Assembly: GCA_020253895.1 (NCBI GenBank)
Contig: JADDKG010000130.1
Span: 1-6,431 of the forward strand
Origin: Rubrobacter sp.
GTDB lineage: Bacteria > Actinomycetota > Rubrobacteria > Rubrobacterales > Rubrobacteraceae
Length of the DNA: 6,431 nucleotides
Reading direction: 5' to 3'
How positions within the stretch are numbered: the first letter of the stretch is position 1; every line of letters begins with the position of its first letter. The translations under genes and the position numbers were made by a program. Of the stretch, positions 1 to 5,790 are shown one piece after another. Under the pieces are notes generated by a model. The model was not told the DNA's origin. It was given only the letters and a program-made list of their open reading frames with translations, and did no database searches.

Positions 1-868
1 CCCCGGAGACCACAAGCACCGCCGCGGCCCCGTCGTTCAAGGGGGAGGAGTTGCCCGCAGTCACCGTGCCACCCTGCTTGAAGACGGGCTTAAGCCTCGC
101 GAGCTTCTCCAGAGAGGTGTCGCGCCTGGGCCCCTCGTCTGCCTCGACGAGCCTCTCCTCCTTGCGGGTCTTCACCGGCACGGGAACGATCTCGTCCCTG
201 AAGCGCTTCGCATCCTGGGCTGCGACCGCCTTCTGGTGGCTTCTCAGGGCGAAGCGGTCCTGCTTCTCGCGCGAGATGTTGTAGCCCTCGGCGAGCTCCT
301 CGGGCTTCTGCTCCTCGGCGGTGAGCTTGAAGCGCTCCTGGACGAGGTTTTCCGCGGTCATCCCCAAAGAGTCGGTGTGGCCCATCTGCTCCATCCTGGG
401 GTTCGTGAGCCGCCAGCCCAGCGTCGTGTCGTACATGGTCGTATGTCCGGTGGGGTAGGCCCTCTCCGGCTTCGGCACCACCCACGGCGCCCGGCTCATG
501 GACTCCACCCCGCCGCCCACGTAGACGTCGGCCTCCCCGAGCATGATGGCCCTCGCCGCCTGGGAGACGGCCTCGAGCCCCGAGCCGCACAGGCGGTTCA
601 CCGTGGCCCCCGCCACCCCTTCCGGGAAGCCCGCCAGCAGCAGGCTCATCCTGGCGACGTTGCGGTTGTCCTCCCCCGCCTGGTTGGCGCACCCGAAGTA
701 GACGTCCTCCACCTCGGAGGGAGGTACGCCGGTGCGCTCCATGAGGGCCTCCAGGGCTATGGCCCCCAGGTCGTCGGGCCTCACCGGGCTCAAGGCCCCG
801 CCGTGCCTGCCAATGGGGGTCCGCACCGCCCCCACGATCCAGGCTTCCCTTACGCTCTCGTATGCCAT
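1..868 (-). CDS. pcaF: 3-oxoadipyl-CoA thiolase (acetyl-CoA acyltransferase), C-terminus outside window
   Basis: This is a cytosolic thiolase that cleaves a 3-oxoacyl-CoA. The catIJ context makes 3-oxoadipyl-CoA the likely substrate, giving succinyl-CoA and acetyl-CoA. I translated 289 residues from the ATG at 868; the family has about 400, so the last quarter, with the catalytic His and second Cys, lies beyond the left edge. Visible landmarks are the N-terminal AVRTPIGRHGG (residues 14-24), the acylated cysteine Cys94 in NRLCGSGLEAV, GGGVESMSRAP (118-128), YDTTLGWR (146-153), which resembles PcaF-type enzymes, and the signature GNSSPLNDGAA (272-282). A GGAG lies 4 bases before the ATG in a purine-rich leader. 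The gene starts 34 bases after the catJ stop on the same strand, so it is third in the operon. An apparent insert of about 16 residues sits at 176-191. Thiolase identity is very secure; the exact substrate is inferred. Confidence 0.93.
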   Translation of the reverse strand, partial: MAYESVREAWIVGAVRTPIGRHGGALSPVRPDDLGAIALEALMERTGVPPSEVEDVYFGCANQAGEDNRNVARMSLLLAGFPEGVAGATVNRLCGSGLEAVSQAARAIMLGEADVYVGGGVESMSRAPWVVPKPERAYPTGHTTMYDTTLGWRLTNPRMEQMGHTDSLGMTAENLVQERFKLTAEEQKPEELAEGYNISREKQDRFALRSHQKAVAAQDAKRFRDEIVPVPVKTRKEERLVEADEGPRRDTSLEKLARLKPVFKQGGTVTAGNSSPLNDGAAAVLVVSG

Positions 869-902
869 GCCGCTCCGTCCTCTCCTCTTTTTGTCCGGGC
901 GC

Positions 903-1679
903 TCACCCGGCAGCCTCCTTTGCGGCCTCCCGGGTGGCTGCCCTGAGCTCCCTGAGCACCGCGAGCTCCCGCTCGGTGGGGGGCTCGGTCACCTCGAGTT
1001 CCCCGGAGACCTTGAGCTCCCACCCGGTCTCCTCCCTCACCCGGTCCACGCTCGCGCCGGGATGTAGCGCGGTGAGGGTGAGCTCCTTGGTCTCGGGGTC
1101 GGGCCTCAAGACCCCCAGGTCGGTTATGACGGCGGAGGGGCCCTCACCCGGGTAGCCGAGCTCCCTGCGGCTCTCCCCTCCCATGTAGTGCCCGACGGAG
1201 GTGATAAAGTCGAGCCTCTCCACGAAAGCCCGCCGCTTGTGCCTGAGGATCACGATCACCTCCTTCGCGGAGGCGGCTATCTCGGGGGCTCCTCCCGCTC
1301 CGGGAAGGCGCACCCTGGGGGTGCGGTAGTCCCCTATGACGGTGGTGTTGAGGTTGCCGTAGCGGTCTATCTGCGCGGCCCCAAGGAACCCGACGTCTAT
1401 CCTTCCCGCCTGCAGCCAGTAGTTGAAGATCTCCGGCACCGAGACCACCGAGTCGGCCTTCTCGGCCAGAACCCCGTCCCCTATGGAGAGGGGAAGCACG
1501 TCGGGCTTCGCCCCCAGGGTACCCGACTCGTAGATGAGCATGCACCCCGGGGCATGGGTCCGCCGCGCCAGGTTCGCCGCCTCCGAGGGAAGCCCTATCC
1601 CCACAAAGCACAGGATGCCGTCTCTCAGCTCCCTCGCGGCGGCGATCGACATCATCTCGTCCGGGGTGTAGCCGCTCAA
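903..1679 (-). CDS. catJ: 3-oxoadipate CoA-transferase subunit B
   Basis: This is the beta subunit of a family I CoA-transferase that moves CoA from succinyl-CoA to 3-oxoadipate. The 258 residues show the catalytic glutamate motif IYESGTLGAKP with Glu51, then PLSIGDG (63-69), the RIDVGFLGAAQIDRYGN block (93-109) and VRLPGAGGAPEIA (123-135). This follows what I recall of CatJ from Pseudomonas knackmussii more closely than the SENG-type PcaJ or succinyl-CoA:acetoacetate transferase enzymes. Because Glu51 is kept, it is a real transferase rather than an IpdB-like hydrolase subunit. I chose the TTG at 1679 because it overlaps the catI stop (TTGA), has a GAGGTGATC Shine-Dalgarno about 10 bases before it, and gives the family N-terminus TPDEMMSIAAAREL. 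The frame stays open upstream to 1799, but there it lies inside catI and does not resemble the family. Translation is probably coupled to catI. Confidence 0.93.
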   Translation of the reverse strand: MSGYTPDEMMSIAAARELRDGILCFVGIGLPSEAANLARRTHAPGCMLIYESGTLGAKPDVLPLSIGDGVLAEKADSVVSVPEIFNYWLQAGRIDVGFLGAAQIDRYGNLNTTVIGDYRTPRVRLPGAGGAPEIAASAKEVIVILRHKRRAFVERLDFITSVGHYMGGESRRELGYPGEGPSAVITDLGVLRPDPETKELTLTALHPGASVDRVREETGWELKVSGELEVTEPPTERELAVLRELRAATREAAKEAAG

Positions 1680-2536
1680 GCCTTGATCACCTCTTCCTTC
1701 CGGATGCTCTTCAGGTGCTCCTCGAAGCTCTCGACGCCCATCACATGCCTCTCCATCCACTCCGTGAAGCGCTCGCGGTCGCGGCTGATCCCGTCCCACT
1801 CCTCGTAGAAGGTGTTGTCCCGCTCGTAGTAGCCGTAGGCGTAGGAGGGATAGGCCCCGCCCGGGACCTCGCAGATGGCGTCGACGGCCACCGAGGGCAG
1901 GACGATCTGGAAGGGCTCCGGCCTGAAGCTCTCTACCACCTCCTCTACGGTGACTATCACCCTCCTGGCGGAGAGCGCAGCCTCCTTCTGGATGCCCGAG
2001 ATGCCCCAGATGGCCACGTTTCCTCTCCTATCCGCCTGCTGGGCGTGTATCACGGTCACGTCCGGGTTTATGGCCGGGACCGCCATGAGCTCCTCGCCGG
2101 TGAACGGGCAGCGGATGGGGGCTACCGTATCGGTGACCTTCGGGAGATCCGTACCCTTATACCCCCGCAGCACCGCGAAGGGCAGCCCCGAGGCCCCGGC
2201 CACGTAGCGGTTGGCCATCCCGGCGTGGGAGTGCTCCTCTAGCTCGAGGGGCCGCGGCCAGCCGTTCTCCACCGCGTCGCGGAAGCGGTGGAGGCTGCCA
2301 ACCCCGGGGTTCCCTCCCCAGCTGAAGACGAGCTTTCTGGCGCAGCCCATCCCGATCATCTGGTCGTAGATAAGGTCCGGGGTCATCCGGATTAGGGTGA
2401 GATCCTTCTTCCGCTGGCGGATGATCTCGTGTGAGGCGGCCGTGGGGATCAGGTGCGTAAAGCCCTCAAGCGCTACCCTGTCCCCGTCCTTTACCAGACC
2501 GGCCACCGCCTCCCTCAGCGAAGTCAGCTTATCCAA
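1676..2536 (-). CDS. catI: 3-oxoadipate CoA-transferase subunit A
   Basis: This is the alpha subunit that pairs with CatJ. The 286 residues contain LEGFTHLIPTAASHEIIR (23-40), LIRMTPDLIYDQMIG (48-62), FSWGGNPGVGSLHR (71-84), YVAGASGLPFAVLRGY (111-126), CPFTGEEL (143-150), TVIHAQQADRRGNV (161-174) and VPGGAYPSYAYGYYERDN (224-241). These blocks match my memory of CatI from chlorobenzoate-degrading Pseudomonas, a subgroup related to glutaconate CoA-transferase. The start is a TTG at 2536: the codon four positions upstream in frame is TGA, and a GGAGGTGA Shine-Dalgarno precedes the TTG by about 9 bases. It is the first gene of the minus-strand operon and is transcribed divergently from the LysR gene 144 bases away. 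A glutaconate or other dicarboxylate CoA-transferase is the main alternative, but thiolase and CatM-like neighbours favour 3-oxoadipate. Confidence 0.92.
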   Translation of the reverse strand: MDKLTSLREAVAGLVKDGDRVALEGFTHLIPTAASHEIIRQRKKDLTLIRMTPDLIYDQMIGMGCARKLVFSWGGNPGVGSLHRFRDAVENGWPRPLELEEHSHAGMANRYVAGASGLPFAVLRGYKGTDLPKVTDTVAPIRCPFTGEELMAVPAINPDVTVIHAQQADRRGNVAIWGISGIQKEAALSARRVIVTVEEVVESFRPEPFQIVLPSVAVDAICEVPGGAYPSYAYGYYERDNTFYEEWDGISRDRERFTEWMERHVMGVESFEEHLKSIRKEEVIKA

Positions 2537-2604
2537 TGCCCGCCATCACCTCCGGTAGCTGGATTACCCCACCGCGCCGCCACGCTATCGGCTCTCTGGC
2601 ACCT

Positions 2605-2633
2605 ATTCTCGATCAAAAAGGGTTATAGTACAA
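2605..2633 (-). promoter_or_regulatory. Candidate promoter of the catIJ-thiolase operon
   Basis: On the minus strand TTGTAC (2633-2628) and GAGAAT (2610-2605) are separated by 17 bases. The -10 box matches TATAAT at four of six positions and the -35 box only at TTG, as expected for an activator-dependent promoter. It would start transcription near 2598, leaving a leader of about 62 bases before catI. The placement puts the two LysR half-site pairs at about -64 and -43. Eye-scored only. Confidence 0.4.
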
Positions 2634-2648
2634 ATACGGTCTGCATAG
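2634..2648. promoter_or_regulatory. Degenerate second LysR site (ATAC-N7-ATAG)
   Basis: ATAC at 2634-2637 followed after seven bases by ATAG is a weakened copy of the ATAC-N7-GTAT operator. It begins exactly 21 bases, two helical turns, from the perfect site and lies next to the likely catI -35 region. It is positioned like the activation-binding site of LysR-regulated promoters. Confidence 0.4.
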
Positions 2649-2653
2649 CTTTT

Positions 2654-2670
2654 TATACTCAGAGCGTATA
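2654..2670. promoter_or_regulatory. CatM/BenM-type LysR operator (TATAC-N7-GTATA)
   Basis: A perfect inverted repeat, TATAC-TCAGAGC-GTATA, lies 11 bases before the LysR start codon. Its core, ATAC-N7-GTAT, is the recognised binding sequence of the muconate-responsive regulators CatM and BenM of Acinetobacter. It also fits the general T-N11-A rule of LysR sites. The left arm with the following base spells TATACT, a five-of-six match to a -10 box for the LysR gene itself, so binding here could both anchor activation of catI and block the regulator's own promoter. Confidence 0.75.
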
Positions 2671-2680
2671 GGCTACGGTC

Positions 2681-3628
2681 ATGGAGCTGCGGCACCTGCG
2701 CTACTTCGTCGCGGTCGCGGAGGAGATGAGCTTCAACCGCGCGGCCCGGCGGCTGCGCATGGCCCAGCCGCCCCTGAGCACCCAGATCAGGCAGCTGGAG
2801 CGGGAGCTTGGGGTACGGCTTTTCGACAGGACGAGCCGGGGAGTGAGACTCACGGAGGCCGGCGAGCTTCTGCTGGAGGAAGCGCGCCGGCTGTTCGTGC
2901 AGCTGGATCAGACCACGAGGCTGGTCCAGCGGGTGGGGCACGGTGAGGTGGGACGTCTGGCGCTGGGGTTCGTCCCCTCCGCCACCAACGAGGTGCTCCC
3001 CCCCATCCTGCGCGAGTTCACCACCCGCTTCCCGGGGGTGGAGCTGTTCCTGCGGGAGATGAGGCCGGACGTAGTGGTGCAGCGCCTGCACGAGCAGCAG
3101 ATCGACGCAGGGTTTCTGTTTCTGCCGCTGCAGGACGCGGCGCTCAACGTGGAGTGCATCTCGCGCGAGCCGCTGGTGCTCGCGCTCCCGGAGACGCATC
3201 CTCTGGCAGAGCGCAGCCAAGTGCGCCTGCAGGAGGTGTCTGACGAGCCGTTCGTCCTCCCGGCCCGCTACCCGATGCCCGGGCTCTACGGGCAGGTGAC
3301 GGCGGTCTGCCGGGCGGCGGGCTTCGAGCCCAAGGCCGTGCAGAAGGATGTCTGGCTGATGCAGACGATCGTGGGGCTCGTGGCGGGCGGCATCGGTGTG
3401 GCCCTGGTGCCGGCCTCGGTGCGCAACCTCAGCCGCAAGGGCGTGGTGTACCGCCCGGTGCAGGGGCTCTCACCGAGCGTGGAGCTCGGGATGGTGTGGC
3501 GCCGGGAGGCGCGCGGAGCGGTCCTCCAGGCTTTTCTCCAGGTGGCCCGCGAGGTCTCCGCGAAAGGGCTGCGAGCGGGAAGAGAGGAAAAAGCGGACAA
3601 TAGGGAGGTTTCTGCGGGCGCATCCTAG
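2681..3628 (+). CDS. LysR-family regulator of aromatic catabolism (CatM/BenM-like)
   Basis: This is a cytosolic DNA-binding activator that probably senses a catechol- or benzoate-pathway metabolite and controls the divergent catIJ-thiolase operon. The 315 residues show the winged helix-turn-helix at 1-60 (MELRHLRYFVAVAEE, AARRLRMAQPPLSTQIRQLE, LFDR), a linker helix to about 88, and the periplasmic-binding-protein-like effector domain at about 90-295 (LALGFVPSATNEVLP, QIDAGFLFLP, GLVAGGIGVALVPAS). The opening MELRHLRYFVAV is shared with CatM and BenM. Ser100 aligns with the muconate-contacting Ser99 of that pair, but the position of their Thr128 appears to be Pro129, so the inducer may differ. 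The ATG at 2681 has no clear Shine-Dalgarno and a predicted leader of only about 15 bases. The tail after about residue 295 is charged and probably disordered. The family call is certain; the inducer is not. Confidence 0.93.
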   Translation: MELRHLRYFVAVAEEMSFNRAARRLRMAQPPLSTQIRQLERELGVRLFDRTSRGVRLTEAGELLLEEARRLFVQLDQTTRLVQRVGHGEVGRLALGFVPSATNEVLPPILREFTTRFPGVELFLREMRPDVVVQRLHEQQIDAGFLFLPLQDAALNVECISREPLVLALPETHPLAERSQVRLQEVSDEPFVLPARYPMPGLYGQVTAVCRAAGFEPKAVQKDVWLMQTIVGLVAGGIGVALVPASVRNLSRKGVVYRPVQGLSPSVELGMVWRREARGAVLQAFLQVAREVSAKGLRAGREEKADNREVSAGAS

Positions 3629-3676
3629 CCGGGAAACGCCTCAAGAGACGAGGAAAGACGTAGAGGGAGGGGAGAC

Positions 3677-4792
3677 TTGAAGCGAGACAAGCCACCGTTT
3701 CGGGCAGATCACGTGGGCAGCCTGCTGCGTCCTCCGGAGCTGCTCCGGGCGCGGGAGGAGTTCGCGGCGGGCCGCATCTCCCGCGAGGAACTGCGCCGGG
3801 CAGAGGACGCGGCGATCCGGGAGGCCGTAAGGATGCAGGAGGAGATCGGCCTGCAGTCCGCGACCGACGGCGAGTTCCGCCGGGCCTCCTGGCACATGGA
3901 TTTCATCTACCAGCTCGGCGGCATAGAACGGGCGGAGGATAGCCTGAAGGTAAGCTTCCGCAACGAGCGCGGCGTCATTGAGTTCACGCCCGCCGCGCTC
4001 AAGGTGACCGGCAGGATCCACCTCAAGCACACCATCTTCGCCGACGCCTTCCGGTTCCTGAAGGAGCAGGTAACCACCGCCACCCCGAAGCTCACCATCC
4101 CCTCCCCCAGCATGGTCCACTACCGCGGCGGACGGGCAGCGATCGACGAGCGGGTCTACCCGGACATGGAGGAGTTCTGGGAGGATCTCGCAGCCGCTTA
4201 CGCCGAAGAGATCCGTGCCCTCTGGGAGCTCGGGTGCACCTACCTCCAGCTCGACGACACAAGCCTCGCCTACCTCAACGACCCCAGGCAGCGGGAGCAC
4301 ATCGCCTCCCTGGGCGGCGACGCCGAGCACCAGCACGAGATCTACATCCGCACCATAAACAGGGCTCTCGAGGGCAAGCCCGCCGGGATGACGGTAACCA
4401 CCCACATGTGCCGGGGCAACTTCCGATCCTCGTGGGCCGCCGAGGGCGGCTACGACTTCGTCGCCGAAGCGCTCTTCAACGAGCTAAAGGTGGACGGCTT
4501 CTTCCTGGAGTACGACGACGCCCGCTCCGGCGGGTTCGAGCCCCTGCGCTTCGTCCCCCCGGGCAAGATGGTGGTGCTGGGTCTTGTGACCACCAAGCGC
4601 GGCGAGCTGGAGGAGAAGGACGAACTCAAACGGCGCATAGATGAGGCCAGCCGCTACGTGCCCGTCGAGCAGCTCTGCCTCTCGCCACAGTGCGGCTTCT
4701 CCTCTACAGTGGAAGGCAACGAGCTGACCAGAGAGCAGCAGGCCGCCAAGCTCCGGCTCGTGGTGGAGACTGCCGAGGAGGTCTGGGGGTAA
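3677..4792 (+). CDS. MetE-like (YxjG/YxjH-type) cobalamin-independent methyltransferase
   Basis: This 371-residue protein matches the C-terminal catalytic barrel of cobalamin-independent methionine synthase and the stand-alone YxjG/YxjH proteins of Bacillus, which are of similar length. The N-terminal half of full MetE is absent. Visible landmarks are RADHVGSLLRP (9-19), ATDGEFRR (62-69), IPSPSMVHYRGG (141-152), QLDDTSLAYL (191-200), and the zinc ligands His243 and Cys245 in THMCRGN, Glu278 in FFLEYDD and Cys339 in LSPQCGFSS. All four expected zinc ligands are present, so it should be active on a thiol acceptor such as homocysteine. The methyl donor is unknown and need not be methyl-folate. 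The TTG start at 3677 is supported by GGAGG six bases upstream. It follows the LysR gene by 48 bases on the same strand and may be cotranscribed with it. Many databases call such proteins methionine synthase; that name is uncertain. Confidence 0.88.
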   Translation: MKRDKPPFRADHVGSLLRPPELLRAREEFAAGRISREELRRAEDAAIREAVRMQEEIGLQSATDGEFRRASWHMDFIYQLGGIERAEDSLKVSFRNERGVIEFTPAALKVTGRIHLKHTIFADAFRFLKEQVTTATPKLTIPSPSMVHYRGGRAAIDERVYPDMEEFWEDLAAAYAEEIRALWELGCTYLQLDDTSLAYLNDPRQREHIASLGGDAEHQHEIYIRTINRALEGKPAGMTVTTHMCRGNFRSSWAAEGGYDFVAEALFNELKVDGFFLEYDDARSGGFEPLRFVPPGKMVVLGLVTTKRGELEEKDELKRRIDEASRYVPVEQLCLSPQCGFSSTVEGNELTREQQAAKLRLVVETAEEVWG

Positions 4793-4799
4793 GCCCCCA
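4784..4799. terminator. Short GC hairpin at the methyltransferase stop
   Basis: TGGGGG and CCCCCA form a six-base-pair stem around a TAAG loop that contains the stop codon of the methyltransferase gene. There is no T-run on either side. It could end that transcript, or on the other strand have served the original tRNA-Arg gene, whose 3' end is six bases away. Weak evidence. Confidence 0.35.
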
Positions 4800-4804
4800 T
4801 GCGG

Positions 4805-4847
4805 CGCGCCCGGCAGGATTCGAACCTGCGGCCGGCGGATTAGAAGT
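4805..4847 (-). pseudogene. 3' fragment of tRNA-Arg(TCT): attachment-site scar
   Basis: Read on the minus strand, this contains the anticodon loop CTTCTAA with anticodon TCT (4844-4842), the 3' anticodon strand TCCGC, a five-base variable loop, a perfect T-arm (GCAGG, TTCGAAT, CCTGC), the 3' acceptor strand CGGGCGC (4812-4806) and discriminator G at 4805. The matching 5' anticodon strand (GCGGA), D-arm and 5' acceptor strand (GCGCCCG expected) are missing: the sequence past 4847 reads differently. So this is half a tRNA, not a working gene. A 3' half starting in the anticodon loop is the standard crossover segment of tyrosine integrases, left at the end of the element away from the restored tRNA. 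Its orientation puts native chromosome on the left and inserted DNA on the right. Confidence 0.85.
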
Positions 4848-4940
4848 GCGAATAACCACATTCCAACCCGTCCTAGTGTGTCCGGGGATTCAGCTTATCT
4901 ATGCGGTTTTTGACGGTTTGGCAGGAGCTCTTTGTCCGTC

Positions 4941-4975
4941 CCGTACCGCTCCGTGTCAGCTTGGTTGCGGTACGG
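4941..4975. repeat. Perfect 9-bp inverted repeat near the attachment scar
   Basis: CCGTACCGC (4941-4949) and GCGGTACGG (4967-4975) are exact reverse complements separated by 17 bases. The repeat lies between the att scar and the PIN gene stop, 22 bases beyond the stop. It could be a terminator stem without a T-run for the PIN operon, or an integrase or accessory-protein binding site. No coding frame in 4848-4997 looks convincing. Confidence 0.55.
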
Positions 4976-4997
4976 TCGCGGTAAGTTTCGCCAGGGA

Positions 4998-5435
4998 TCA
5001 AGGGGCAGGGGCTGAAAGCCTCTGGAGGAGTTGGGCTGGAGTGACGACCTCGGCGCTGAAGGGTAGCTCGGCGTCGAGCAGGTGCCGATCCCAGGTGACG
5101 ATGAAGTCTGCACCGGCGTCGTAGGCGAGGTCGGGTATCCACCGGTCTTCGGGATCGGGCACGCTGGGCCATTCCCAGCCTGGAGGCCGCCTGAGCTCGC
5201 CTTGCAGGCCCAGGTCCAGCGCCACCTCGAAGGCCCTGGCCGCGTTGAGGATCAAACCCTGCCGGTATCGGTTGCGGACGGTCCTCACCAACTCGACCAG
5301 GAAGGCGTCGGAGAGCGCCACCCTAATGTCCCCGGCGCCCACGGCGCGCAGGATCCGGTAGCTCGAAGCGCCCTCGTCGCCGATCAGGGCGGTTACGACC
5401 GCGTCCGTGTCGAGGACGACCAGCGGCCCGCTCAA
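4998..5435 (-). CDS. PIN-domain RNase toxin (COG1569/PF13470 type)
   Basis: This is a probable toxin of a type II toxin-antitoxin pair, expected to be a metal-dependent ribonuclease in the cytosol. The 145 residues have the PIN fold signature: strand 1 with VVLDTDAVVTALI (Asp9, with Asp11 where Asn is commonest), an acidic residue on the second helix, Glu48 in FLVELVRT, then PDPEDRWIPDLAYDAGADFIVTWDRHLL (written from 93 to 120), giving Asp97 and Asp116, and the closing VTPAQLL. The acidic cluster is complete, so it should be active. The TTG start at 5435 overlaps the stop of the preceding gene (TTGA), which is typical of coupled antitoxin-toxin pairs. No ATG or GTG start is available before the conserved first strand. 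The PIN domain is secure; target and toxicity are inferred. Confidence 0.88.
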   Translation of the reverse strand: MSGPLVVLDTDAVVTALIGDEGASSYRILRAVGAGDIRVALSDAFLVELVRTVRNRYRQGLILNAARAFEVALDLGLQGELRRPPGWEWPSVPDPEDRWIPDLAYDAGADFIVTWDRHLLDAELPFSAEVVTPAQLLQRLSAPAP

Positions 5436-5743
5436 AGGGGCTTATAGCCCTCGCGCCGGCGACGCTCTTCCCTGCGGTGCTCCCACTCCCGGATCTCCTC
5501 CGGGGTCGGCGCGGGCCTTCTCTCCTCTTTGAGGCCCAACCGCTCGCGCTCACGCCTGAGTTCTTCCCTCACCTCGTGCACGCCTTCCTGGGCGAGCCGC
5601 ACTGCTTCGTCTTCAGGGAATTCGCCGGGGCGTTGGATCTCAGCCAGCCTCTCGACCGCGGTTCTAAGCTCCTTGACGGCCTCGGTGATCTCTTTGGCCG
5701 CGCGGGTCATCTCTTCGGTCTGTTTCTCTAACCGCTGTTCCAT
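5432..5743 (-). CDS. Small charged helical protein, candidate antitoxin of the PIN toxin
   Basis: A 103-residue protein rich in Glu, Arg and Lys. Its first half (MEQRLEKQTEEMTRAAKEI and on to about residue 35) has heptad spacing of a coiled coil. A second helical part at about 50-70 is followed by PAPTPEEIREWEHRREERRR and the tail EGYKPL. I see no ribbon-helix-helix, AbrB or Phd/YefM DNA-binding motif, so it does not match an antitoxin family I know. The partner role is inferred only from its position: it lies directly upstream of the PIN gene with a four-base overlap. The ATG at 5743 has an AGGAG seven bases before it; the frame also extends to an ATG at 5779 without a Shine-Dalgarno, which would add 12 residues. 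Its charged C-terminus could wrap around the toxin. Confidence 0.75.
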   Translation of the reverse strand: MEQRLEKQTEEMTRAAKEITEAVKELRTAVERLAEIQRPGEFPEDEAVRLAQEGVHEVREELRRERERLGLKEERRPAPTPEEIREWEHRREERRRREGYKPL

Positions 5744-5790
5744 CTGAGGGCTCCTATCGTTCCGTCCAGATTGTCGCATGTTCTGCCCGA

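Noticed and set aside
90..692. Long minus-strand open frame of 200 codons
   Set aside because: It is out of frame with the thiolase, which carries all family motifs on the same strand; the Gly/Arg-rich translation is a GC-rich shadow.
236..946. Plus-strand open frame of 236 codons over the thiolase
   Set aside because: Its His/Pro/Arg-rich translation has no domain and is the antisense of a well-supported gene.
1680..1799. N-terminal extension of CatJ
   Set aside because: The 40 extra codons lie inside catI and read as low-complexity sequence; the TTG at 1679 has a Shine-Dalgarno and fits the family N-terminus.
2531..2548. Five-codon leader frame (MAGIG) over the catI start
   Set aside because: Its ATG is only two bases from GGAGG, too close for normal initiation, so it is probably chance.
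2603..3220. 205-codon minus-strand frame opposite the LysR gene
   Set aside because: Antisense shadow of a clear LysR protein, with Gln/His/Leu-rich low-information sequence.
4805..4880. Complete tRNA-Arg gene
   Set aside because: No 5' anticodon strand, D-arm or GCGCCCG acceptor strand is found beyond 4847.
4873..5172. Minus-strand 99-codon frame next to the att scar, possible integrase remnant
   Set aside because: It overlaps the PIN gene out of frame and shows no tyrosine-recombinase motifs.
5744..5779. Longer start for the candidate antitoxin at 5779
   Set aside because: No Shine-Dalgarno there, while the ATG at 5743 has AGGAG at ideal distance.
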